DNA from: JALZAA01 sp035316025
Lineage (GTDB): Bacteria; Actinomycetota; Acidimicrobiia; IMCC26256; JACDBD01
Length of the DNA: 12,572 nucleotides
Direction of reading: 5' to 3'
Assembly: GCA_035316025.1 (NCBI GenBank)
Contig: DATFXL010000114.1
Span: 1-12,572 of the forward strand
The notes beneath the pieces are model-generated. The model ran no database searches. It was not told the origin of the DNA and saw only the letters and a list, made by a program, of their open reading frames with translations. The translations under genes were made by a program, and so were the position numbers. Every line of letters begins with the position of its first letter. The first letter of the stretch is position 1. This document shows positions 1 through 6,043 of this stretch, in pieces.

Positions 1-240
1 CCCGCCGTACTCCTCCGGCCACGCGATGCCGGCCCAGCCGCTGTCGAACAACGTCCGTTGCCATTCCTTGCAGGCGCGCACGTGGGCGGCGTCGGCTTCG
101 GGACTCGGGTCGCCGAGGAAGCGAAAGCGCGCGAAGTCGTCGTCGCCACTCCGGCGGGCGCGCGCGTGCGCCTCGAGGAACGCCCGCGCTCGGGCCCGGA
201 ACGCGGCGGTCGGATCGTCTGGGGCCCCGTCCTCAGGCAC
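1..240 (-). CDS. Acyl-CoA dehydrogenase, N-terminal part (runs off left edge)
   Basis: Eighty codons stay open from a GTG at 240 to the window edge. The translation begins MPEDGAPDDPTAAFRARARA and ends in GWAGIAWPEEYGG. The FRARARAFL helix and the GWxGIxWPxEYGG turn are the usual opening of the acyl-CoA dehydrogenase N-terminal alpha domain. The family introduces a trans-2 double bond into acyl-CoA using FAD; the FAD and catalytic regions lie outside the window. The GTG start overlaps the end of the aldehyde dehydrogenase gene by 8 bp (233-240). I see no Shine-Dalgarno there, so translation is probably coupled. The first 13 residues before the family match support this start. It shares a transcript with the aldehyde dehydrogenase and hence with the KstR-type operator. 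The substrate cannot be told from this fragment. Confidence 0.85.
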   Translation of the reverse strand, partial: MPEDGAPDDPTAAFRARARAFLEAHARARRSGDDDFARFRFLGDPSPEADAAHVRACKEWQRTLFDSGWAGIAWPEEYGG

Positions 241-1681
241 CCGCGGGCGGCACGATGGACTTCAGCTCGATGTAGTGAGTCAACCCCTCGATGCCGAACT
301 CACGGCCGATGCCCGACGCCTTGTAGCCGCCGAACGGTGCCACGAAGTCCATCGTGTACTGGTTCACGCCGTACGTGCCGGCGCGGACGCGCCGGGCGAT
401 CTCGAGACCACGGTCGACGTCGTTCGTCCACACCGAGCCGGCGAGGCCGTACTCGCTGTCGTTGGCGAGGCGGACGGCGTCCTCGGGATCGTCGTACGGG
501 ATCACGGCGAGCACCGGCCCGAAGATCTCCTCGCGCGCGATGCGCATCGAGTTGTCGACGCTCGAGAACACCGTGGGCTTCACGTACCAGCCCTTCTCGA
601 GGCCGGACGGCCGACCGTTGCCGCCCACCGCGACCTTGGCGCCTTCCTCCTGGCCCAGCGCGATGTACTTCTCGACCCGCTCCTGCTGGCGTTCCGCCAC
701 CAGCGGGCCGACCTCGGTCGCATCGTCCTGTGGGTCACCGACCGCGAGCGCGCCCACCATCTCGGACAGCGCGTCCACGACCTCGTCGTGACGGTCGCGG
801 CTGGCGAGGATCCGCGTCTGCGCGACGCAGGCCTGCCCGTTGTTCATCAGCGAAGCGAACTTCAGCCCCTGGATCGTTGCGGCCAGGTCGGCGTCGTCGA
901 GGATGATCGCGGCCGACTTGCCGCCCAGCTCGAGGCTGACCCGCTTCAACTGCTCACCGCAGATCGCCGCGATGCGTCGACCGGCGGCGGTGGAACCGGT
1001 GAAGGCGATCTTGTCGACCCCGGGGTGCCGTACGAGATACTCACCGACCTCTCGGCCGGCGGGGATGATGCTCACGACACCCTTCGGGATGCCGGCCTCG
1101 TTGAGGATGTCGGCCATCAAGAAGGCGTCGAGCGGCGTCTCGGGCGACGGCTTGATGACGACGGTGCACCCGGCAATCAGCGCCGGCGCCAGCTTCGACA
1201 TCGTCACGAACTGCGGCACGTTCCACGGGACGATGGCGCCGACGACACCAACTGGCTCGCGGCGCACGACCACGTCGCTGCCGAGAACCCCTTGGCGCGT
1301 CTCCTCCCACGGGTATTCGGCCCCGACCTGCAGGAACGTGTTGAGCATCATCCACGGCGCCGGCGACTGGGCGAGGTTCGAGAACGAGATCGGCGACCCC
1401 ATCTCCTCGGTGATGACGGCGGCCATGTCGGGAATGTGCGCGGCGTACGCCTCGCTGAACTTCTGGACCGCCGCCATGCGCTCCTCGAGCGACAGGCGGG
1501 GCCACTCACTGTTGTCGAAAGCGTCGCGAGCGACGGCAACGGCGCGGTCGATGTCGGCCGGTGTGCCCTCGGGGACGCGTCCGACGACCTCCTCCGAATG
1601 CGGGGAGATCACGTCGATGGTGCCCGTTCCGGCCGGGTCCATCCACTCGCCGCCGATGAACAGCTGGTGGTGCTCGCGCAT
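233..1681 (-). CDS. NAD(P)-dependent aldehyde dehydrogenase
   Basis: This 482-residue protein is a full-length member of the ALDH superfamily and should oxidise an aldehyde to a carboxylic acid in the cytoplasm. The key sites are all present: PWN at 152-154 (oxyanion Asn154), Lys177 in the IKPSPETP cofactor loop, FTGS at 227-230, ELGGKS at 251-256 with general base Glu251, nucleophile Cys285 in NNGQACVAQTR, and EEIFGPV at 384-390 with Glu385. The C-terminal PFGGYKASGIGREFG motif is intact. The ATG at 1681 has a good ribosome binding site (GGGGAGAGGAC) directly before it. A KstR-type palindrome lies 36 bp upstream, and an acyl-CoA dehydrogenase overlaps its 3' end. This layout suggests oxidation of a side-chain or fatty aldehyde before CoA activation and dehydrogenation. 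The exact substrate is not visible. Confidence 0.95.
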   Translation of the reverse strand: MREHHQLFIGGEWMDPAGTGTIDVISPHSEEVVGRVPEGTPADIDRAVAVARDAFDNSEWPRLSLEERMAAVQKFSEAYAAHIPDMAAVITEEMGSPISFSNLAQSPAPWMMLNTFLQVGAEYPWEETRQGVLGSDVVVRREPVGVVGAIVPWNVPQFVTMSKLAPALIAGCTVVIKPSPETPLDAFLMADILNEAGIPKGVVSIIPAGREVGEYLVRHPGVDKIAFTGSTAAGRRIAAICGEQLKRVSLELGGKSAAIILDDADLAATIQGLKFASLMNNGQACVAQTRILASRDRHDEVVDALSEMVGALAVGDPQDDATEVGPLVAERQQERVEKYIALGQEEGAKVAVGGNGRPSGLEKGWYVKPTVFSSVDNSMRIAREEIFGPVLAVIPYDDPEDAVRLANDSEYGLAGSVWTNDVDRGLEIARRVRAGTYGVNQYTMDFVAPFGGYKASGIGREFGIEGLTHYIELKSIVPPAGA

Positions 1682-1717
1682 GTCCTCTCCCCCTCGATCG
1701 CCAGTCGTCGACCAGGC

Positions 1718-1731
1718 TAGAACCGGTTCTA
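1718..1731. promoter_or_regulatory. KstR-type operator palindrome upstream of the ALDH operon
   Basis: The 14-mer TAGAACCGGTTCTA is a perfect inverted repeat and fits TNNAACNNGTTNNA, the pattern known for the mycobacterial cholesterol-catabolism repressor KstR. It lies in the 113-bp gap between the KstR-like gene and the aldehyde dehydrogenase, 36 bp before the ALDH start. On the minus strand it overlaps a TAGCCT hexamer (1715-1720) that could be a -10 element, so binding would block transcription. I saw no second copy in the window. Operator assignment is inferred from pattern and context. Confidence 0.75.
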
Positions 1732-1794
1732 AGTCTGCGGCCAGCCGGGTGCGGTTACCGCTCTCTCTATATCTCCGTCGTGATCTCGCGCTGT

Positions 1795-2394
1795 CTACCG
1801 GATGTCACGCAGCAACAGGCGGGCCGCCGACTCGAGCTCCTCGCCCACGGCGCCGACGTTGGTCCATCCGTTCACCCAGCCGAGCAGGGCCGAGAACCAC
1901 ACGTGCGACAGGGCGCGGACGATGCCGGGCCGGAGCTTCGGGTCGACGTCGCGCATGGGCCCGGCGAGCACCGCCGCCATCACGGCGGTGACGTCGCGCT
2001 GGCAGCCCGAAACCGCCGGGTCGGGCGACGAGATCGCCGTGACCATGGCCGCCGTCAGCTGCGGCTGGCGCTCCTGGGCGCGGGTGGCGCGCCGTAGCAC
2101 GTCTACGACGCGGTCGGCCGGCGTATCACCCCGAGGAGGCTGACGCTCGAGTTTGCGCTGCTCGGCGCGCGCGAACTCGACTTGACACGCCGCGAGGAGA
2201 TGGTCTTTCGACGCGAAGTACCGGTAGATGGTCCCGAGCGCGACGCCGGCCTCGCGGGCGACGTCGCGCATCTGCACCGCGTCGTAACCGCCTTCGGCGG
2301 CAAGCTTCATGGCGGCGTCGATGACGCTCTGCCGCCGCGCCGCCTGATTGGGCGTGAGCGTGCCCAGGTCCAACTCGACGGCCATAGGCTTCAT
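1795..2394 (-). CDS. kstR: KstR-like TetR-family transcriptional repressor
   Basis: This 199-residue protein has a TetR-type N-terminal DNA-binding domain and an alpha-helical C-terminal ligand domain. The stretch at residues 34-67, running EGGYDAVQMRDVAREAGVAL then GTIYRYFASKDHLL, closely resembles what I recall of KstR from Mycobacterium tuberculosis (GGYEAVQMR, then GTLYRYFPSK). The C-terminal LSHVWFSALLGWV (162-174) and AARLLLRD (190-197) also look KstR-like. KstR represses sterol-degradation genes and is released by a CoA-thioester intermediate. The ATG at 2394 overlaps the upstream stop as TAATG. A second ATG at 2385 is possible; neither has a clear Shine-Dalgarno. Longer in-frame readings upstream lie inside the phosphatase gene. 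A matching operator sits just downstream, before the ALDH. TetR membership is certain; KstR orthology is an inference. Confidence 0.85.
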   Translation of the reverse strand: MKPMAVELDLGTLTPNQAARRQSVIDAAMKLAAEGGYDAVQMRDVAREAGVALGTIYRYFASKDHLLAACQVEFARAEQRKLERQPPRGDTPADRVVDVLRRATRAQERQPQLTAAMVTAISSPDPAVSGCQRDVTAVMAAVLAGPMRDVDPKLRPGIVRALSHVWFSALLGWVNGWTNVGAVGEELESAARLLLRDIR

Positions 2395-2990
2395 TATCGC
2401 CGTCGCGAGCTGCCGCGTTGCTCCGGCGGTCCGCCACGCGGCCGCCTCCGCGCCGGCGGAGGCACGCCGGCGAGGAGCCCGGCGATCTCGGTGAGCCGCG
2501 CGTCGAGCTCGTCCGCCGTTCGCCGGTACACGTCGATGGGTTGACCGGCAGGATCGGAGATCTCGTCCATTGCCCGCCCCAACGGACGACGAAGCGGACG
2601 GACGGCGGCAGCGCGCGCGACCCACGTCGACACCGCTTCGGACTCGCTCCGGGGACCGACCTCGGCGCCGAGGCGCGCCAGCTCGCCGACGAGGAACGTG
2701 CGCCGGCGGGCGTCAGGGTTGCGGGCGTTCGCGATCGAGACGTGATCGCGGGTCATTCCGAGTACGAGGTCCGCTTCCTGCACCATGTCGCGCGTCAGCT
2801 TCCGGTTCTCGTGCTCCGAGATCTCCAGGCCGTGCTCCCGCATGACCGCCACCGCGTCTTCCGTGGCGCCTTGGCTCCACGGGCGGGTTCCCGCCGACGT
2901 GACCTGCGCGTCGACACCCCGTTCGGCCAGGCGCAGCTGCAGGATCGCCGCTGCCATCGGCGAGCGGCACGCGTTCCCCGTGCACACCAT
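2394..2990 (-). CDS. Low-molecular-weight protein tyrosine phosphatase
   Basis: The protein (198 residues) opens with MVCTGNACRSPM, the phosphate-binding loop of low-molecular-weight tyrosine phosphatases, with nucleophile Cys3 and Arg9 (C-X5-R). The expected late Asp-Pro, which supplies the general acid, is at 146-147 in DEISDPAGQPIDVYRRT. It probably dephosphorylates tyrosine or arginine residues on proteins in the cytoplasm; an arsenate-reductase-like role is possible but less likely next to this regulator. Residues 176-198 form an Arg/Pro-rich tail beyond the usual fold. The first beta strand (INVL) lies in frame just before the ATG at 2990, so the family match starts upstream of the only ATG. 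A CTG at 2993 or a non-standard start could be used. It overlaps the KstR-like gene by one base, so the two are co-transcribed. Confidence 0.88.
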   Translation of the reverse strand: MVCTGNACRSPMAAAILQLRLAERGVDAQVTSAGTRPWSQGATEDAVAVMREHGLEISEHENRKLTRDMVQEADLVLGMTRDHVSIANARNPDARRRTFLVGELARLGAEVGPRSESEAVSTWVARAAAVRPLRRPLGRAMDEISDPAGQPIDVYRRTADELDARLTEIAGLLAGVPPPARRRPRGGPPEQRGSSRRR

Positions 2991-3010
2991 CAGGACGTTG
3001 ATGGCGGGAC

Positions 3011-3016
3011 ATTGTA
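3011..3016 (-). promoter_or_regulatory. Possible -10 element for the phosphatase-regulator operon
   Basis: On the minus strand positions 3016-3011 read TACAAT, one mismatch from TATAAT. With a start about seven bases downstream, the leader to the ATG at 2990 would be only about a dozen bases. No convincing -35 was found, and there is no Shine-Dalgarno before the start. It lies in the 54-bp divergent gap shared with the Rieske operon. Confidence 0.4.
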
Positions 3017-3030
3017 CGGACGGGCGTGGT

Positions 3031-3036
3031 TACCAT
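3031..3036 (+). promoter_or_regulatory. Possible -10 element giving a leaderless Rieske transcript
   Basis: TACCAT fits the actinobacterial -10 pattern TANNNT and is separated from the ATG at 3045 by exactly eight bases, so transcription would begin at or beside the start codon. There is no Shine-Dalgarno before this ATG, which fits leaderless translation. The -35 region is poor. Confidence 0.4.
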
Positions 3037-3044
3037 TCGCGGCC

Positions 3045-4361
3045 ATGGCCGTCGACGCGACCCGTCGCACGCCGACCGGGAAGCTTCCCGAGCCCGACCT
3101 CGGCACCGACCTCATCCTCAAGGATCGCTACCTCAGCGCCGAGTTCATGGCGCTCGAGTGGGATCGAATGTGGACCCGGGCGTGGAATCTCGCCGGCCCG
3201 GTGTCCGACATCCCCGAGGTCGGCGACTACTTCGTGTTCGACCTCGGCCCGGAGTCGATCATCGTCGTCAGGTCGGAGCCGGAGCGCGTGCGTGCCTTCT
3301 ACAACACGTGCCAGCACCGAGGACGCCGCTTGCGCGAGGCCGGCCCCGGTCACGCGTCCGAGTTGCAGTGCCCGTACCACCTGTGGACCTACGGGCTCGA
3401 CGGCGACGTCACGTGGGTGCCGGACGCCGGCGACTTCCCGCAGGGTGACCCGACTGGGAGAGTCTGCCTGGCCGACCTCCCGTGCGAGACGTGGAACGGA
3501 TGGGTGTTCGTGAACATGGACGCGAATGCCGAGCCGCTGCGCGACTATCTCGGTCCCGTTCCCGAGCACCTCGACCCTTACGACTTCGGCGCCAACTACC
3601 ACCTCGTCGAGGACATCCGGATGCTCTGGGAGTGCAACTGGAAGGTGGGCGTCGACGCCTTCAACGAGGTGTACCACGTCCAGGGCATCCACCCCGAGCT
3701 GCTGTCGTTCACCGACGACGTCGACTGCCCGGTCGACATTCTCGGCCGCCACAGCCGGTTCCTGTTCCGCGTCGGCTACCCGAGCCCGCGCTGGACCGAC
3801 GAGCTCGCGGAACGGGAGGGGTACCGGGACCGCCACCAGGTGACGGCGATGATGCGCGTGATCATGGAAGGGGCCGGCCTTGACGCTGACCTGTTCGACG
3901 GCCGGCTCGGCGACGTCCGTCCTGCGCTGTTCGAGGCCAAGCGGGAGCACGGGCGCCGGAACGGCCTCGCCTACGACGCGCTCTCCGACGAGCAGCTCAC
4001 CGACGACTTCCACTACTTCATCTTCCCGAACATCACGCTGAACATCTCCGCCGACCACTTCTGGTTCTTCCGCCATGCTCCGCACCCGACCGACCCGGGA
4101 CGGATGTACTGGGAGTACCAGACGTACGTGCGGCTTCCCGCCGGCGTGGACCCACCGCCCCGGCCGGACCGGATCGACTGCGTCTTCGGCGACGGAACGG
4201 AGCGCAAGCTCCACCTCGCCCTGCAGCAGGACGCCGCCGCGGCTCCGCCCGTCCAGGCCGGGATGCGGTCGCGCGGCTATCCCGGGCTCTACCTCGCTCA
4301 TCAGGAACGGAGGATCCGCCACTTCCACCGCGTCCTCGACGAGTACTTGTTCGATGGGTGA
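3045..4361 (+). CDS. Rieske non-heme iron oxygenase, alpha subunit
   Basis: This 438-residue protein is an aromatic-ring-hydroxylating-type oxygenase. The N-terminal Rieske domain carries its 2Fe-2S ligands as Cys89-X-His91 and Cys109-X2-His112 (CQHRG, then CPYHLWTYGLDG). The C-terminal catalytic domain holds the mononuclear iron, with probable ligands His211 and His216 in NEVYHVQGIHP and Asp396 in LALQQDA, followed by the family's VQAGMRSRGY and IRHFHR motifs. The residue that usually bridges Rieske and iron centres, Asp in D-X-Y-H of naphthalene dioxygenase, is Glu208 here. The ATG at 3045 was chosen because the family match begins near residue 20; longer in-frame readings run antisense to the phosphatase. 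No beta subunit follows, so a homotrimer is likely. The ferredoxin gene overlaps its end by 8 bp. Substrate unknown; it does not look like KshA. Confidence 0.93.
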   Translation: MAVDATRRTPTGKLPEPDLGTDLILKDRYLSAEFMALEWDRMWTRAWNLAGPVSDIPEVGDYFVFDLGPESIIVVRSEPERVRAFYNTCQHRGRRLREAGPGHASELQCPYHLWTYGLDGDVTWVPDAGDFPQGDPTGRVCLADLPCETWNGWVFVNMDANAEPLRDYLGPVPEHLDPYDFGANYHLVEDIRMLWECNWKVGVDAFNEVYHVQGIHPELLSFTDDVDCPVDILGRHSRFLFRVGYPSPRWTDELAEREGYRDRHQVTAMMRVIMEGAGLDADLFDGRLGDVRPALFEAKREHGRRNGLAYDALSDEQLTDDFHYFIFPNITLNISADHFWFFRHAPHPTDPGRMYWEYQTYVRLPAGVDPPPRPDRIDCVFGDGTERKLHLALQQDAAAAPPVQAGMRSRGYPGLYLAHQERRIRHFHRVLDEYLFDG

Positions 4362-4677
4362 CGGACGTCCCTACCGGTTCGTCATCGCGCTCGACGACCT
4401 GGCTTCGGGCCGTTCGCGCCGATGCGTGATCGACAGCCAGGCCGTCCTCGTGTGCAACATCGCCGGCGACGTGTACGCCATCGCCGACACGTGTTCGCAC
4501 GACCGCGGTCCGTTGGGCGAGGGGCGGCTGCGCGGGCACTTCATCGAGTGCCCGCGTCACGGATCGCGCTTCGACGTGCGCGACGGCGAGCCGGCGACGC
4601 CGCCGGCCATGCGCCCCATCGCCACGTACCCGGCCCGCGTTCGTAACGGGGCGGTGGAGGTGCTCCTCCCGGAGTAG
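4354..4677 (+). CDS. Rieske-type [2Fe-2S] ferredoxin
   Basis: This 107-residue protein is a free-standing Rieske ferredoxin. The cluster ligands are Cys47-X-His49 in DTCSHDRGPLGEG and Cys66-X2-His69 in IECPRHGSRFD, the spacing seen in BphA3/NirD-type ferredoxins. Its ATG lies inside the last codons of the oxygenase gene (8-bp overlap, 4354-4361), so the two are almost certainly translationally coupled. This ferredoxin probably passes electrons to the oxygenase's Rieske centre. No ferredoxin reductase is encoded nearby, so a reductase from elsewhere in the genome must complete the chain. The gene ends one base away from the convergent SRPBCC-PDZ gene, leaving no room for a conventional terminator. 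Confidence 0.92.
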   Translation: MGDGRPYRFVIALDDLASGRSRRCVIDSQAVLVCNIAGDVYAIADTCSHDRGPLGEGRLRGHFIECPRHGSRFDVRDGEPATPPAMRPIATYPARVRNGAVEVLLPE

Positions 4678-4678
4678 G

Positions 4679-5398
4679 TCAGGCGTTGTGGGCAAAGGCG
4701 AGCAGGTCGCGCTTCGTCAGCGCGCCCGTGCCGCGTTGGATTGTCCCGTCGTGCGCCCAGACCGCGCTGACGACGTCGCCGACGTCGTGCTCGCGCAGGA
4801 AGAACATGACCTCACGGTTGCCGAAGACCGGGCCTGCGCCGAGCTGCAACAGGATGTCGCCCGGCTGCAAGCCGACCTGGTCGGCGAAGCCGCCCGACTC
4901 GACGTTTGCCACCTCGGCGCCCGGGCCGGCGTCGAGGAACAGCGCGCCGAGCCAGGCGTCGGTCGTGATGTCGCGGTGCCGAGGGAAGCTGACGCCGTGG
5001 TCGAGGTACAGCATGAGGTCGGCATAGTTCTCGAACATGCCGTTGCGGACGGAGTCGCTCTTGAGGATCGAGTCTCCTCCGAAGCCGGCGTGCGTGACGG
5101 TGATCCGCGTGCCGCCCTCGACCGGCTCGAACACCACGGTCACGTCGATGCCCGTGTTGGGGTCCGCCGCCCACTGCCGGTAGCAGAGCAGCTCGTCGCC
5201 CTTGATCTGGGTGACCTCGAAGTGCACCTCACCGCCCGGGCTGGCGGCGTCGGCTTTCACGCCGGGCGCGCCCTCCTCGGCGTCGGCATCGAACTTCGGG
5301 GTGAACCATTGCTCGAGCTCGTTCGGATCGGTGAATGCCCGGAACGCGCGCTCGGGCGGCACCCGGACCGAGAACGTCTTCTCGTAGTCGTTGCTCAT
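4679..5398 (-). CDS. SRPBCC (AHSA1/START-like) domain fused to a C-terminal PDZ domain
   Basis: This protein of 239 residues has two parts. Residues 1-138 look like an AHSA1-type SRPBCC domain: FSVRVPPERAFRAFTDPNEL at the start, WFTP at 31-34, and a C-terminal helix GMFENYADLMLYLDHG at 120-135. Residues about 146-225 look like a PDZ domain, with VESGGFADQVGLQPGDILLQ (166-185) as the carboxylate-binding and GLQPGD signature. SRPBCC folds enclose a hydrophobic cavity that binds lipids or other apolar ligands; PDZ domains bind peptide C-termini. There is no signal peptide or membrane helix, so a cytoplasmic PDZ is implied. The ATG overlaps the stop of the ArsR-type gene as ATGA. ArsR-AHSA1 pairs are common, but the PDZ addition is unusual. 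Function unknown; possibly a ligand-dependent adaptor. Confidence 0.8.
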   Translation of the reverse strand: MSNDYEKTFSVRVPPERAFRAFTDPNELEQWFTPKFDADAEEGAPGVKADAASPGGEVHFEVTQIKGDELLCYRQWAADPNTGIDVTVVFEPVEGGTRITVTHAGFGGDSILKSDSVRNGMFENYADLMLYLDHGVSFPRHRDITTDAWLGALFLDAGPGAEVANVESGGFADQVGLQPGDILLQLGAGPVFGNREVMFFLREHDVGDVVSAVWAHDGTIQRGTGALTKRDLLAFAHNA

Positions 5399-5985
5399 GG
5401 CTCTGCCCTTTCTCCGTCGGACGACGGGTGCGCCGCCAGGACGATCCGGTACGGCAAGCCGTCCCGCGCGCCGTACCGATCACACAGCTTCTGCACCGTG
5501 GCGAGGTACTCCTCGAGGAACTCGCCCCGGTCGCGTTCGTCGGCGAAGTGGACGTCCGCCTCGACCGCCGCGCTGGCGATCGCCTCGCCATCGAACGCGG
5601 CCCGGTCGAGCAGCGAGATCGCGTCCCGCTGGAGCTGAGCGCCCACCATCACGAGGTTCTCGAGCGAGTGCTGCTGGCGCAGGGCGTCGACCCGGCGCCG
5701 GTCGGACCAGGCCACGCTCGGTGCCACGAGGAAGCTGCGGCCGGCGGCCTCGTACAGCGTCTCGATGAAGTTGCCGGCGCGTCGCTCGCCGATCGGCGCC
5801 ACCAGCCCGACGCGCTCGAGCTCTTTCAGGTGGTAGTTGACCTTCTGCCGGGTCTCGCCGACCTCGCGGGCGACGGTCGCCGCCGATCCCGGCTCCCGCA
5901 ACCGCTCGAGGATGCGCACCCGGAGCGGGTGGCCGAGGACCTGCAGCGCTTCGAGATCGTCGACGACGTGCACCGGCTGGGCCAC
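5395..5985 (-). CDS. ArsR-type winged-helix transcriptional regulator
   Basis: This 196-residue regulator has an N-terminal winged helix: LGHPLRVRILERL (17-29), then the helix-turn-helix SAATVAREVGETRQKVNYHL (34-53) and LVAPIGERRAGNFIETLY as the wing. The remaining 100 or so residues form a helical region with no metal-binding Cys motif, so sensing of a small molecule is likelier than arsenic. The start is GTG at 5985, preceded by a GGGAG ribosome binding site five bases away. It is joined to the SRPBCC-PDZ gene by an ATGA overlap, and a 20-bp near-palindrome starts 28 bp upstream of the GTG. I infer that it represses its own operon and that the SRPBCC partner may bind the same apolar ligand. 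Confidence 0.88.
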   Translation of the reverse strand: MAQPVHVVDDLEALQVLGHPLRVRILERLREPGSAATVAREVGETRQKVNYHLKELERVGLVAPIGERRAGNFIETLYEAAGRSFLVAPSVAWSDRRRVDALRQQHSLENLVMVGAQLQRDAISLLDRAAFDGEAIASAAVEADVHFADERDRGEFLEEYLATVQKLCDRYGARDGLPYRIVLAAHPSSDGERAEP

Positions 5986-6013
5986 GGCCGCTCCCAGGGA
6001 GGGGAAATCTGCC

Positions 6014-6033
6014 TGGACAAAATATCTTGTCCA
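6014..6033. promoter_or_regulatory. 20-bp near-palindrome, likely operator of the ArsR-type operon
   Basis: TGGACAAAATATCTTGTCCA matches its reverse complement at 18 of 20 positions, with 7-bp perfect outer arms. It is a rare A+T-rich patch in a G+C-rich window and lies between the SnoaL stop (6044) and the ArsR start (5985). On the minus strand its first arm reads TGGACA, one base from the -35 consensus, so a repressor bound here would cover the promoter. Binding by the adjacent regulator is inferred. Confidence 0.65.
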
Positions 6034-6043
6034 CTCGGCTGGG

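Noticed and set aside
26..1720. 564-residue open frame on the plus strand across the aldehyde dehydrogenase
   Set aside because: It is antisense to a gene with all catalytic ALDH motifs, and its translation is Arg/Asp/His-rich with no recognisable domain. It reflects the high third-position G+C of the real gene.
1751..1761. Inverted repeat GCGGTTACCGC upstream of the ALDH
   Set aside because: The arms are five bases with a one-base centre; too short to claim as a second operator or terminator.
2418..3044. Possible 209-residue N-terminal extension of the Rieske oxygenase
   Set aside because: It is antisense to the phosphatase gene, lacks domain similarity, and the normal Rieske N-terminus starts at 3045.
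3030..4328. 432-residue minus-strand open frame antisense to the Rieske oxygenase
   Set aside because: The opposite strand encodes a full Rieske oxygenase. This frame is low-complexity Val/Glu/Arg sequence, a composition artefact.
3045..4361. Rieske oxygenase as 3-ketosteroid 9-alpha-hydroxylase KshA
   Set aside because: KshA is shorter and works with the flavin reductase KshB rather than a separate Rieske ferredoxin. The motifs here look more like ring-hydroxylating or CntA-like enzymes.
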